A DNA stretch of 64,000 nucleotides, taken from positions 1 to 64,000 of the forward strand of contig CANTXF010000065.1 of the NCBI GenBank assembly GCA_947853665.1. Direction: 5' to 3'. Both the position numbers and the translations under genes were made by a program. The stretch is from an uncultured Deferribacterales bacterium. Its GTDB lineage: Bacteria > Chrysiogenota > Deferribacteres > Deferribacterales > Mucispirillaceae. The notes beneath the pieces are model-generated. The model was given only the letters and a program-made list of their open reading frames with translations, had not been told where the DNA came from and ran no database searches. This document shows, piece by piece, positions 42,837 to 52,121 of the stretch (its first letter is position 1; the number at the start of each line of letters is the position of its first letter).

Positions 42837-42957
42837 CTTACGCTGTAAGCCTTCCCGGCAGTCCAAAAAAGCAGGCAAAACCGCGCCGCCCTCTCCACAC
42901 CGTTTAAAAACAGCCCGCCGCGCTGCGGCCATCTTTCTAAAGATGATAAAACCAAGG

Positions 42958-42986
42958 CAAAAAAACATAAGGCCCCTTTCGGGGCC
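42958..42986 (-). terminator. terminator of the dctA-like gene
   Basis: On the minus strand GGCCCC, loop GAAA, GGGGCC, then TTATG and a T-run. It lies 16 bp after the stop. Confidence 0.75.
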
Positions 42987-43002
42987 TTAAAATGTTATCA
43001 AA

Positions 43003-44346
43003 TCAGATGGCTCTGAATTCGTCAGGATGGTCGAGAGCGTAGCGGAATTTATCCATATCTATCTTTTTATCCCAGATGGAAACTATCATACAGGCCACGG
43101 CGTTGCCGCAAAGGTTGCCTACCGCCCTCATTTCGCTCATAAATTTATCGACGCCAAGCAGGGTGGAAACGGTGGCGGCCGGTATGGTTCCGGGGCCGGT
43201 GCCGAGAGCCTGCAAAGTGCCTGCGAGAACTATAAAGCCGGAGCCGGTAACCCCGACAGCGCCTTTGGACGTTACCATAAGTATTATTATAAGGCTTATG
43301 GTCTGCTCTATGCTCAAGGGTATATTAAACGCCTGAGAAAGGAATATGACGCAAAGGGACAGATATATGTTCGTACAGTCCAGATTGAAGGAATATCCCG
43401 TGGGAAGCACGAGACCCACGGCGGATTTCTCCACGCCGGCTTTTTCCAGCTTGTTCATAAGCGGGGCGAGGGCCGTTTCGCTGGAGCTAGTAGCGAACAC
43501 CACAAGAACCTCTCTTGATATGAAACGCATAAATTTAAAAACGTTTACTTTTGCCAGAAGGCATATTAAGCCAAGTATGACAAATATGAAGAAAAGGCAG
43601 GTTATAAGCATTGCGAAAAGAAGATAAGCCATATTATAAAGGGTAGCGAAGCCGAATTTGCCTATAAGGAAGGCCATCGCCCCGAAAGTGGCGACGGGAG
43701 AAAAATACATTAAAAAGGTAAGTATCCTGAAAAAGATATTCTGAGCCGTCTCAACGGGCTTAAGCACCTTCTGCTTCATATCGTGTTTGAAAAACAGCAG
43801 TATGAAAGAAATAACAAGGGCCATAAAAAGCACTTGGAGAGTGTTTCCGTTGATAAAGGGCGTAATGGGGTCGTCCGGTATGGCGCCGATAAGTATGGTT
43901 TTCCAGGAACCTACGTCCTGAGTATTACCGGCGTACTTTGCTATGGTGCTGGAATCCAGGGAGCTTACCTCAAGATTCATGCCGTGGCCCGGCTTTAAAA
44001 GCTCGCCGAAAATAACGCCCACAGCCAGAGATATGGTGCTTACCACCTCAAAGTATATAACCGTCTTTATACCCAGGGAACCAAGGGCCTTTATCCCCTC
44101 CATATTTGCTATGCCGGATATTATGGTAAGAAAAATTATCGGGCCTACCAGCCATTTCAGAACCTTTATGAAAGGGTCTATGGTAAACGCTTTCAGCTCT
44201 ATTCCGAAAGCCGGGGCTATCCCTCCTACGGCAATGCCCGCGATAATACCCACTATTACCCAAAAAGCCAGGCTTTTCGCCAGCTTTCTGGCTATCGTGG
44301 GGTGCTGCGCGGCTTTCACGAACTCGTTTTCCTCATTCACGTCCAA
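43003..44346 (-). CDS. dicarboxylate/amino-acid:cation symporter (DAACS family)
   Basis: A 447-aa membrane transporter of the DctA/GltP type. GIIAGIAVGGIAP is the early helix, FATSSSETALAPLMNKLEKAGVEKSAVGLVLPTGYSFNLDCTNIYLSL the hallmark re-entrant loop, VTSKGAVGVTGSGFIVLAGTL and FMSEMRAVGNLCGNAVACMIV the C-terminal substrate site. It imports C4-dicarboxylates or Glu/Asp. I choose TTG 44346, 6 nt after AGGAGG. An upstream ATG (44385) lies inside a hairpin arm and would give a basic extension without a ribosome site. Confidence 0.88.
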   Translation of the reverse strand: MDVNEENEFVKAAQHPTIARKLAKSLAFWVIVGIIAGIAVGGIAPAFGIELKAFTIDPFIKVLKWLVGPIIFLTIISGIANMEGIKALGSLGIKTVIYFEVVSTISLAVGVIFGELLKPGHGMNLEVSSLDSSTIAKYAGNTQDVGSWKTILIGAIPDDPITPFINGNTLQVLFMALVISFILLFFKHDMKQKVLKPVETAQNIFFRILTFLMYFSPVATFGAMAFLIGKFGFATLYNMAYLLFAMLITCLFFIFVILGLICLLAKVNVFKFMRFISREVLVVFATSSSETALAPLMNKLEKAGVEKSAVGLVLPTGYSFNLDCTNIYLSLCVIFLSQAFNIPLSIEQTISLIIILMVTSKGAVGVTGSGFIVLAGTLQALGTGPGTIPAATVSTLLGVDKFMSEMRAVGNLCGNAVACMIVSIWDKKIDMDKFRYALDHPDEFRAI

Positions 44347-44375
44347 TGTGTGCCTCCTTTTATAAAACGCCCGAA

Positions 44376-44402
44376 TCCGCTTCATTTATAAAATGAAGCG
44401 GA
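44376..44402. repeat. 12-bp perfect inverted repeat upstream of the dctA-like gene
   Basis: TCCGCTTCATTT and AAATGAAGCGGA around ATA. Position about 30 bp before the TTG start suggests an operator or leader hairpin. Confidence 0.5.
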
Positions 44403-44562
44403 CGGCAAAAACATATTTCTACAGACAGGCTTAAAATCCCCAGAATCGACTATTTCAGTATTGTTATATTAAAAGCCGGATATGTCAAGCCGCTTTAAAT
44501 AAAAAACATTTATTCTGTATATAAGCATCATTAAATTTTATCCGTATATACCCTTTATATAT

Positions 44563-44586
44563 AAAAAAAAGAGAGCCGAAGCCCTC
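44563..44586 (-). terminator. terminator of hppA
   Basis: On the minus strand GAGGGC, TTCG, GCTCTC (one G-T pair), then eight T. Confidence 0.85.
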
Positions 44587-44616
44587 TTTTTTAAAACCGT
44601 TAAAATATATATCCGT

Positions 44617-46662
44617 TTACATATTGGCGATTATCGGCGCTATTATCAGGGCCACTATGCTCATAAGCTTTATAAGGATATTCATGGCGGGGCCGGACGT
44701 ATCTTTGAAAGGGTCGCCTACCGTATCCCCTACCACAGCGGCTTTATGTGCGTCGGAGCCTTTTTCCTCTCCGGGAACGTCGCCTTTTTCTATGGCTTTT
44801 TTAGCGTTGTCCCACGCTCCGCCGGCGTTTGCCATAAGAAGAGCCAGAAGAACGCCGGTTACGGTAGCTCCCCCCAGCATGCCGCCAAGAGCGTTTTTAC
44901 CGAGGATAAAGCCTACGAGAACGGGGGCAAGGGCCGCTATAACGCCCGGAAGTATCATTTCTTTAAGGGCGGCGGAGGTGGAAATATCCACGCATTTTTT
45001 AGGGTCAGGCTTGGCGGAAGGGTCTCCCTGAAGAAGGCCGGGTATTTCGCGGAACTGCCTGCGTATTTCGTCCACCATTTTACCGGCGGCTTTGCCGACG
45101 GAGGTCATCGTCATGGCTCCCACGATAAAGGGCAGAAGTCCGCCTATAAAGGCCCCTATTATTACTTTAGGCTCCATAAGGTTTATGGTTTCCACCTTGG
45201 CCGTGGAAGCGTAGGCGGAAAAAAGCGCCAGGGCCGTAAGAGCGGCGGAGCCGATGGCAAAACCTTTTCCCATGGCGGCCGTGGTGTTGCCCAGGGCGTC
45301 CAGGTTGTCGGTTATTTTGCGCACGTCCTTTCCGAGACCGGCCATTTCCGATATGCCGCCCGCGTTATCGGCGATAGGCCCGTAAGCGTCCACGGTCATG
45401 GTAACGCCCACGGTAGCAAGCATACCCACGGCAGCTATGCCTATGCCGTAAAGCCCCGCTACATAGTCGCCTACGAAAATGGCGCAGCATATTATAAGTA
45501 TGGGCCATATCGTGGATTCAAGACCCACCGCTATACCCTGTATCACGTTTGTGGCGGGGCCGGTCATGGAGGCTTTGGCAATGCGCATCATGGGCCTGCT
45601 GGAAGTATAAAACTCGGTAACGAGCCCTATTAAAGTACCTGCCACCGTACCCACAAGCACGGCTATAAATATTTTATAAGAAACTCCCATGCAGGCGGTA
45701 GTCACGAAATAAGCGAAAACGAGGAACAGGCCCGCGCCTATAAATGTGGAATACCTTAACGCTTTGGCGGGGTCGGAGTTTTTAAGCACCTTCATGGAAA
45801 AAACGCCTATGAGGGACGCTATAAGCCCCAGCATTGCAAGGGCTATCGGCACGAACATAAGAGCCGATCTGGACGCTCCCGAATCCCCTCCGGCTATGCC
45901 TATCTGGGATATGAGCAGGGGAGAAGCCGTGGCCGCTATCGCCATGGTGGCTATTATGGAGCCTACGTAGGATTCGAAAATATCCGCGCCCATTCCTGCT
46001 ATATCGCCAACGTTATCGCCAACGTTATCGGCGATAACGCCCGGGTTTCTGGGGTCGTCTTCAGGAATACCGGCCTCTACCTTGCCCACAAGGTCGCTGC
46101 CCACGTCGGCGGCTTTAGTGTATATGCCGCCTCCCACTCTGGAAAAGAGGGCGATGCTGGAAGCTCCCATTGCGAAACCGTTTATATACTGGACGTTTTC
46201 TGCGCTCCCGAGGAAAACGTAAAGAAGGCCCACGCCGAAAAGGCCCAGGGAAGCCACGGCCAGACCCATTACGGCCCCGCCGTTATATGACACGAAAAGA
46301 GCTTTGGCGATGCCGCCGCCCCTGGCCGCTTCCGAAGTTCTCACGTTGGCGCTGGTGGCCGAATGCATACCGAAATATCCGGCGGCTACAGAGCACAGGG
46401 CGCCGAAAGCGAAGGACACGGCGGTTTTTACGCCCAGATCCGGAGCTATCAGCATAAGGACGAAAATGACGGCCACGAAAACGGCCAGCACTTTGTATTC
46501 ACGAAACAGAAAAGCCATTGCGCCTTCGTGAATCAATCCGGCTATTTCGCGCATCTTTTCATTGCCCTGAGGCTGCTTCTTTACGGAAGCGAAAATGCAG
46601 TAAGCGATGAGCAGTCCTACCACGCCCAGAACGGGAGCGGCGTAAATCCATTGGAACATCAC
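44617..46662 (-). CDS. hppA: membrane-bound ion-pumping pyrophosphatase, K+-dependent type
   Basis: A 681-aa protein with about 16 helices that hydrolyses PPi and pumps H+ or Na+. The substrate site is [22 protein letters not shown] and [25 protein letters not shown] (187-235), with matching acidic segments around 425 and [14 protein letters not shown] near the C-terminus. [10 protein letters not shown] (458-467) has Ala462 and Gly465 where K+-independent enzymes have Lys and Thr, so K+ dependence is expected. Whether Na+ or H+ is pumped is not decided. It follows pth by about 30 bp. Confidence 0.95.
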   Translation of the reverse strand: MMFQWIYAAPVLGVVGLLIAYCIFASVKKQPQGNEKMREIAGLIHEGAMAFLFREYKVLAVFVAVIFVLMLIAPDLGVKTAVSFAFGALCSVAAGYFGMHSATSANVRTSEAARGGGIAKALFVSYNGGAVMGLAVASLGLFGVGLLYVFLGSAENVQYINGFAMGASSIALFSRVGGGIYTKAADVGSDLVGKVEAGIPEDDPRNPGVIADNVGDNVGDIAGMGADIFESYVGSIIATMAIAATASPLLISQIGIAGGDSGASRSALMFVPIALAMLGLIASLIGVFSMKVLKNSDPAKALRYSTFIGAGLFLVFAYFVTTACMGVSYKIFIAVLVGTVAGTLIGLVTEFYTSSRPMMRIAKASMTGPATNVIQGIAVGLESTIWPILIICCAIFVGDYVAGLYGIGIAAVGMLATVGVTMTVDAYGPIADNAGGISEMAGLGKDVRKITDNLDALGNTTAAMGKGFAIGSAALTALALFSAYASTAKVETINLMEPKVIIGAFIGGLLPFIVGAMTMTSVGKAAGKMVDEIRRQFREIPGLLQGDPSAKPDPKKCVDISTSAALKEMILPGVIAALAPVLVGFILGKNALGGMLGGATVTGVLLALLMANAGGAWDNAKKAIEKGDVPGEEKGSDAHKAAVVGDTVGDPFKDTSGPAMNILIKLMSIVALIIAPIIANM

Positions 46663-46691
46663 CCAACCTCCAAAAAGTTATGTTTTATATA

Positions 46692-47249
46692 CTAGCGGTT
46701 ATATTCGGTCATGGCTTTGTCCACGCCGTCGGCCAAAACCGCCTCAACCGCCTTCGTACCCCTTAAAACAAAATCTTCAAGCTCTTTTTTCTCATCGGGA
46801 GCAAAGCGCCCCAGAACGTGGGCAGCCGCGTTTTCCCCGGCTTTTCTGCCTATACCCATTTTAAGCCTGGGAAACCTGTCGCTCCCCAGACACTCTATTA
46901 CGGAAGCAAGGCCGTTATGCCCTCCCGCCGAACCTCCGTGACGAAGCCTGAGCCTGCCGAAAGGCAGGTTCATTTCGTCGTGTACAATGAAAACTTCTTC
47001 CGGGGCTATTTTGTAAAACCCGGCCAAAGCACCCACCGACGCGCCGGAAAGATTCATAAAGGTCATAGGTTTTATAAAATGCACCTTTACGCCCCCGATC
47101 TCCTTTACGGCGGCTTCGCCCTGGAATTTATCGGAAAACGAAAGCCCCAGCTCCTCCGCCAGGCGGTCTATGACCATGAATCCAATGTTGTGCCTCGTGC
47201 CACGGTATTTTTCCCCCGGGTTGCCGAGACCCGCCACGATCCTTATCAT
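46692..47249 (-). CDS. pth: peptidyl-tRNA hydrolase
   Basis: Frees tRNA from peptidyl-tRNA; 185 aa. Start IRIVAGLGNPGEKYRGTRHNIGF with the catalytic His, KPMTFMNLSGASVGAL with the conserved Asn, HDEMNLPFGRLRLRHGGSAGGHNGLASVIECLG, and RLKMGIGRK. Conserved partner of prs. Confidence 0.96.
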   Translation of the reverse strand: MIRIVAGLGNPGEKYRGTRHNIGFMVIDRLAEELGLSFSDKFQGEAAVKEIGGVKVHFIKPMTFMNLSGASVGALAGFYKIAPEEVFIVHDEMNLPFGRLRLRHGGSAGGHNGLASVIECLGSDRFPRLKMGIGRKAGENAAAHVLGRFAPDEKKELEDFVLRGTKAVEAVLADGVDKAMTEYNR

Positions 47250-47256
47250 AAAACGG

Positions 47257-48201
47257 CTAATCCCCCACGAAAAGGGCGCTTATACTTTCTTTATTATGTA
47301 TCCTCTCTATGGATGTGGCAAGAACGCCGGAAACGCTTATGACCTCTATTTTGGAAAAGGATTCGGCGTTTTTATGCTCTATTGTGTCGGTGATTATCAC
47401 CTTTTCTATAGGGCTGTTCATTATCCTCTCTATGGCAGGGCCGGAAAGAATACCGTGGGTCGCCATAGCCATCACCTTAACTGCCCCGGCGTTCATAAGA
47501 GCGGTCGCTCCTTCCGTAAGGGTTCCGGCGGTATCTATCATATCGTCCACAAGTATCACGCATTTGCCCGCCACGTCGCCTATTATATTCATTGCTTTGG
47601 CCTGGTTCGGGCCGGAACGGCGCTTATCCACTATGGCAAGGGGCATTCCCAGCTTGGAGGCGAAAGTGCGCGCCCTTGCGACGCCTCCCGCGTCTGGAGA
47701 GACTATTATATAATCCTCTTTAGAAAATCCTTTTTCTTTAAGATATTTAGTAAACACAGGCAGAGCGTTCAGGTTGTCCACGGGAAGGTCGAAAAAGCCT
47801 TGAATCTGCCCTGCGTGCAGGTCCATGGTAACGAGCCTGTCAATCCCCGAAGACGTCAGCAGCTTCGCCACCAGTTTGGCGGTAATCGGCACCCTGGGTT
47901 CGTTGGCCCTGTCCTGGCGGCTGTACCCGAAATAAGGGGTAACCGCCGTTATGCTGTTGGCGGAAGCCCGTTTAAGGGCGTCCACCATTATCATAAGCTC
48001 CATAAGGTGGGTATCAGTAGGCGCGCTCGTAGGCTGGACGACAAAAACGTCCCTGCCGCGGACGCTCTCGTTTATTTTAACCATTATCTCGCCGTCGGAA
48101 AACCTGCCTACCGTCGCGGCTCCGAGCCTCATACCAAGGCGGCTTACTATGCCTTCCGCCAGCTTTCTGTTGGAATTGCCCGAAAAAACAAGAAAATCCA
48201 T
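47257..48201 (-). CDS. prs: ribose-phosphate pyrophosphokinase
   Basis: Makes PRPP from ribose-5-phosphate and ATP; 314 aa. FSDGEIMVKINESVRGRDVFVVQPT, YFGYSRQDRANEPRVPITAKLVAKLL, MDLHAGQIQGFFDLPVDNL and the PRPP loop ILVDDMIDTAGTLT are all present. The order ispE-prs-pth is widespread. Confidence 0.97.
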   Translation of the reverse strand: MDFLVFSGNSNRKLAEGIVSRLGMRLGAATVGRFSDGEIMVKINESVRGRDVFVVQPTSAPTDTHLMELMIMVDALKRASANSITAVTPYFGYSRQDRANEPRVPITAKLVAKLLTSSGIDRLVTMDLHAGQIQGFFDLPVDNLNALPVFTKYLKEKGFSKEDYIIVSPDAGGVARARTFASKLGMPLAIVDKRRSGPNQAKAMNIIGDVAGKCVILVDDMIDTAGTLTEGATALMNAGAVKVMAMATHGILSGPAIERIMNSPIEKVIITDTIEHKNAESFSKIEVISVSGVLATSIERIHNKESISALFVGD

Positions 48202-48206
48202 TATAA

Positions 48207-49073
48207 TTATCTCCCATCCCAGCGTAACGTTTCTGCTTTCTTTATAAAATAAGACGGATACTCCGCCCTGAAGGCCTCGTAATCCTCGTCCCTGAGGGAT
48301 TCGCTCTCATAAACCCCGAACACGGTGGCCCCGGAACCGCTCATGCGGCCCGCTCCCCTGCCGCGGGAATTTATTTTTTCCACCAGCTCTTTTACTTCAG
48401 CATACATATTAAATACGGGAAGTTCCATATCATTTTTCATAATGGCCGTCATTTCTCCGAAGGTCATGGGGGAAGTGATTTCCGGCACGTCGCAGTCTTC
48501 CGATAAAACAAGCTCCGGGCTGGAATATATATCCCTGGTGGAAACGTGTATCCTGGGGTTTATAAGCAGAACGTGGAAATCCGGCAGAAAATCGAAATCT
48601 TCAAGGACGTCTCCCCGGCCGCTGCCCAGAGCGGGACGGCCGCGCAGAAAGAACACAGTGTCAGAGCCTACGCGGCGCATAATATCCGCTTTATCTACGT
48701 CGGAAAGCTCAAGACCGGCCGCTCCGGCGGCAAGGTTAAGATAGCAGGCGGCGTCGGAGCTGCCCCCGCCGAGACCGGCCCCGGTGGGTATGCGCTTTAT
48801 CAGGTCTATGCGGAAGCACCGGTCGAAACCGTACTCTTCCCGCAGGATCTTATCGGTTTTAAGAATTATGTTTTTATGATTTACGGGAATATGGGGAACA
48901 TTGCACCGCAGGGAAGTATAAGGAGCCGGGGTAAGGGTTATGGTATCGTGCAGGTCAAGGGGAACGAAAAGGGTGCGTATATTGTGATAACCGTCGTCCC
49001 TGCGGCCCGTTATCCGCAGGAAAAGATTGATCTTCGCGTTACATTCGCCGGAAAGCCTGGCGCCCCTGCCCAT
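48207..49073 (-). CDS. ispE: 4-diphosphocytidyl-2-C-methyl-D-erythritol kinase
   Basis: GHMP kinase of the non-mevalonate isoprenoid pathway; 288 aa. CNAKINLFLRITGRRDDGYHNIRTLF is the substrate motif, RIPTGAGLGGGSSDAACYL the ATP loop, RRVGSDTVFFLRGRPALGSGRGD follows and RMSGSGATVFGVYES is the C-terminal motif. It feeds isoprenoids for the quinone enzymes nearby. Confidence 0.96.
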   Translation of the reverse strand: MGRGARLSGECNAKINLFLRITGRRDDGYHNIRTLFVPLDLHDTITLTPAPYTSLRCNVPHIPVNHKNIILKTDKILREEYGFDRCFRIDLIKRIPTGAGLGGGSSDAACYLNLAAGAAGLELSDVDKADIMRRVGSDTVFFLRGRPALGSGRGDVLEDFDFLPDFHVLLINPRIHVSTRDIYSSPELVLSEDCDVPEITSPMTFGEMTAIMKNDMELPVFNMYAEVKELVEKINSRGRGAGRMSGSGATVFGVYESESLRDEDYEAFRAEYPSYFIKKAETLRWDGR

Positions 49074-49078
49074 GATTC

Positions 49079-49717
49079 CTAACGCCCTTCCGCCGGGCCT
49101 TTCCAGCCGGCTCCGTTAAGGAAGCGTATAGTTATGCCGCCGTCTTTGCCTGAAAGCTCCGCGGTTCTTATGGACGCGCCGTCCCAGCCGTAGACGGCTT
49201 CCGAATTGCCGTCGAAATATTTGTAGAGCCTGAAATTGCCGTCGGCGTATATTTTTACCCCGTCACGGCCGGTAAATACGTAAGAATCCTTTTCCGCGGA
49301 AAGCACGAAGCCGCCGTCGGGAACCATAAGGGGAGATTTGATATATCTGTCAGCGAGAACGGCGTAAAAAACGCCCGCCGTGTTCAGATAATTCTTTATA
49401 TCCGGGTCGGAAGCCTCCACGCTGAAACCGTCCCGCGAATAATCCATACGCGCCAGCACGGAATTAAGCGCCCCCAGCAAGGTTATGCTCAATTTGCCGG
49501 AGCAGTTTTTATCAAGCAGGGCGTTAAAGGATACGGATTCGCCCCTTTCCTCCGCCTTTACTGCTATGCGGCCCTTATAGCCGCACAGTACGGGAGTGTT
49601 GGCCCCGGCAAGCTCCGCGGCTTTTTCCGGCGTAACGGAAACGTCCGGAAGCTCTCGCCCCGCGCAGGAGGAAAGAAGAAGCAAGACCGCCGCGAGAAAA
49701 ACCGCTTTCATTTTCAT
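49079..49717 (-). CDS. LolB-like outer-membrane lipoprotein
   Basis: A 212-aa lipoprotein (LLSSC lipobox, Cys18) whose mature part is a beta-rich, half-barrel-like domain (YKGRIAVKAEERGESVSFNALL, KLSITLLGALNSVLARMDYSRDGFSVE). It sits directly before ispE, where lolB lies in many Gram-negative genomes, so a LolB or related (DUF4292-like) role in lipoprotein handling is likely. The loop Leu of LolB is not identified with certainty. Confidence 0.65.
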   Translation of the reverse strand: MKMKAVFLAAVLLLLSSCAGRELPDVSVTPEKAAELAGANTPVLCGYKGRIAVKAEERGESVSFNALLDKNCSGKLSITLLGALNSVLARMDYSRDGFSVEASDPDIKNYLNTAGVFYAVLADRYIKSPLMVPDGGFVLSAEKDSYVFTGRDGVKIYADGNFRLYKYFDGNSEAVYGWDGASIRTAELSGKDGGITIRFLNGAGWKGPAEGR

Positions 49718-49729
49718 AACCGGCTCACC

Positions 49730-51280
49730 TTATTTGCCCAGCTTTTCTTTTATGGCTTTTACGTGGGATGAAACCTCCGGGTCGCCGGGCATGGCTTTAA
49801 GGGCCTTTTCCCCGTATTCCAGAGCTTTTTCGTAATCCTTCTTTTTAAATAGGACCCATGCCATGCTGTCCAGATAGGCCGGGTTCACCGGGTCCTTTTC
49901 AAGGGCTTTCGATATGAGGGAATAAGCCTCGTCCAGATTTACGCCCATATCAGCGTAAACGTAGCCCAGAAAATTCTGAAAAACCGGGTTGTCAGGCTCT
50001 ATGCCTATGGCCTTTTTTACCGTTTCCACTGCCTTGTCCCGCTCTTTCAGAAATTCGTACTGCATGGCCAGGGAATATAATATGCCCGTGTCGGTAGGGT
50101 TTTCGTTAAGGCCTTCCATAAGAACAAGAGCGGCCTTATTGTGGTCCTTCCTCATGCTCCAGATTTCGCCGCATATAAGGTAGTAATCCACGTCCCTTTC
50201 CACAGGGTCTATGCGTTCCAAATATTTCCAGGCTTCACCCGGCTTATCGTCGAGCATATATATGACGGCCATCCTTTTAAGGAGCTGGGCGTAAGAGGGG
50301 TGTATTTTAAGGGCTTTTTCGTATATATCCCTGGCTTTTTCCGTCTCGCCCAGATACTCGTAGATATATCCGGCGAAATAGGCGCTCATGGAATCCTCCG
50401 GAGTAAGCTCCGTAACCCATTCGAAAGTGCGGGACGCGTTGTCGTAATCCCCCGTTTCATACTGGAGCGACCCCATCTGTTTAAGGACGGCCGCCCTGTC
50501 CCTGCCTTCCAGCCTGTCCGCAACGGAAGAATAAAGCTCTATGGCTTTGCCGTAGTCTTTTTCTTCCTTATATATTTCGCCCAGCTTCAGCTCCGGCAGA
50601 ATAAGGTTCTGACCCCGCTCCGTTATGCTCTCCAGTATTTTTTTCGCTTCGGCTCTGTTGTTTTCGGAAAGGTAAATATCTGCCAGCCTCAGCATGGCGG
50701 GCATATCACCGTCCATATCCACGGCTTTTTTAAGGTCCGCCACGGCTTTGTCCCTTTCGCCCATACGCTGATATATACGGCCCCTGTCGGAATAATATGA
50801 AGCCGCCGCCCCGCTTTCTATAAGGCCGTTCATTATATCGAGGGCATCGCCGTACTTTCCGGAGGCTTCGAGCACCCTTGCCGCGGCAAGGCGGTACTGC
50901 GGCTCCGGGGAAAGCCCAGCCGCCGCGCTGTAATAGCGGTAGGCGGCTTCCCTGTCTTTTTTGTGAAATTCGTATAGCTGGCCCAGGGTAAATTTAAAAT
51001 AAGGCTCGCCGGGGAAGGCCTTTTCCGCTTCTTCCAGTAGCTTTACCGCCCCGTCGCCGTCGCCGGAAGCAAGAAGAAGCTCTCCCAGCCGGGTATAGAT
51101 ATGGGCGGATTTTTCCGTCTTTACAAGACGCTTAAGAATATCCGCAGCGGCTTTGTAATCGCCGGCTTCCTCAAGCTCTCCGGCTTTAAGGTATAAGGAT
51201 ATGGAGTTTTCTTCCCCCCATGAAGCGGAAAAAGAAAGCAGAACCAGCAAAGCCGCCAGAAGCGGCGGATAAAAACCCAT
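49730..51280 (-). CDS. secreted tetratricopeptide-repeat protein
   Basis: A 516-aa protein with a signal peptide (MGFYPPLLAALLVLLSFSASWG) and about 13 TPR units. Examples are YKAAADILKRLVKTEKSAHIYTRLGELLLASGD and DVDYYLICGEIWSMRKDHNKAALVLMEGLNENP; the last, DYEKALEYGEKALKAMPGDPEV, is canonical. Likely a periplasmic or outer-membrane-facing scaffold; upstream of the LolB-like gene in one operon. Confidence 0.85.
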   Translation of the reverse strand: MGFYPPLLAALLVLLSFSASWGEENSISLYLKAGELEEAGDYKAAADILKRLVKTEKSAHIYTRLGELLLASGDGDGAVKLLEEAEKAFPGEPYFKFTLGQLYEFHKKDREAAYRYYSAAAGLSPEPQYRLAAARVLEASGKYGDALDIMNGLIESGAAASYYSDRGRIYQRMGERDKAVADLKKAVDMDGDMPAMLRLADIYLSENNRAEAKKILESITERGQNLILPELKLGEIYKEEKDYGKAIELYSSVADRLEGRDRAAVLKQMGSLQYETGDYDNASRTFEWVTELTPEDSMSAYFAGYIYEYLGETEKARDIYEKALKIHPSYAQLLKRMAVIYMLDDKPGEAWKYLERIDPVERDVDYYLICGEIWSMRKDHNKAALVLMEGLNENPTDTGILYSLAMQYEFLKERDKAVETVKKAIGIEPDNPVFQNFLGYVYADMGVNLDEAYSLISKALEKDPVNPAYLDSMAWVLFKKKDYEKALEYGEKALKAMPGDPEVSSHVKAIKEKLGK

Positions 51281-51313
51281 CGCAGACCTCTGAAAAAATT
51301 AATGCCGCCGCTG

Positions 51314-51337
51314 AAAAAGCCCGCCGGAAAAGCGGGC
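51314..51337 (-). terminator. terminator of efp
   Basis: On the minus strand GCCCGC, 7-nt loop, GCGGGC, then five T. It separates efp from the TPR operon. Confidence 0.75.
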
Positions 51338-51353
51338 CGTAAAGGCGCGGAAG

Positions 51354-51926
51354 CTATTTCGCGCTTCTTACGCGCTCTATGTAAGTCTCGTCCCTGGTGT
51401 CTATTTTAAGCACGTCCCCCTCGTTGATGAAAAGAGGAACCTGTATCTTGCCGCCCGTGACCACCGTGGCTCCCTTCGTGCCGCCCGTAACCGTGTCGCC
51501 CTTGAGGCCCGGCTCCGTCTCCACTACTTCCAGCTCGACGAAATTGGGCAGAGTAACGCCTATGGGCTTGCCGTTGAAAAACTGAACGGAAACTTCCAGG
51601 TTCTCCGGCATGAACTCGTACGCGTCGCCCACCTCGTCCTCGCCGAGATGCACCTGCTCGTAGCTTTCCTGGTCCATAAAAATGTATTCCGCGCCGTCTT
51701 TATAAAGATACTGCATTTTCTTTTCTTCAAAATCGGGCTCTTTTATCTTCTCGTCCGACGAATAGGTCCTTTCCAGCACCCGTCCGGTTATGAGGTTTTT
51801 CATTTTCGTGCGGACCGTGGCTCCGCCGCGGCCGCATTTGATGTGCAGCCATTCTACTATGGCGTAGGGGTCTCCGTCCACCTCGATTTTCGCTCCCTTT
51901 CTGAACTGGTTTGGGGTAATTGGCAT
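51354..51926 (-). CDS. efp: elongation factor P, Arg at the loop tip
   Basis: Relieves stalling at polyproline; 190 aa, three beta domains. MPITPNQFRKGAKIEVDGDPYAIVEWLHIKCGRGGATVRTKMKNLITG at the start, YEFMPENLEVSVQFFNGKPIGVTLPNFVELEVVETEPGLKGDT in the middle and KIQVPLFINEGDVLKIDTRDETYIERV at the end. The modified loop has Arg33 where E. coli has Lys34. Arg-type EF-Ps are rhamnosylated by EarP in some bacteria; earP is not in the window. ATG 51926 follows GGAGAG; a longer frame is not homologous. Confidence 0.94.
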   Translation of the reverse strand: MPITPNQFRKGAKIEVDGDPYAIVEWLHIKCGRGGATVRTKMKNLITGRVLERTYSSDEKIKEPDFEEKKMQYLYKDGAEYIFMDQESYEQVHLGEDEVGDAYEFMPENLEVSVQFFNGKPIGVTLPNFVELEVVETEPGLKGDTVTGGTKGATVVTGGKIQVPLFINEGDVLKIDTRDETYIERVRSAK

Positions 51927-52121
51927 AAGTTGTTCTCTCCGTATTAAATATAAACTCGTTGGGCTTATACCATTATTTAAGCAATAAATCAAGTTCCCGC
52001 CGCATTTACGAAAAAGCCGGCGCGCTTTTTTCGGAGCCCCGTCCGAATTTGCTTGAAATATGGGCGTGCTGCATATATAAGTATAGTTTATTCAATCAGA
52101 TACCTTGAAGAGAGCGTAAAT

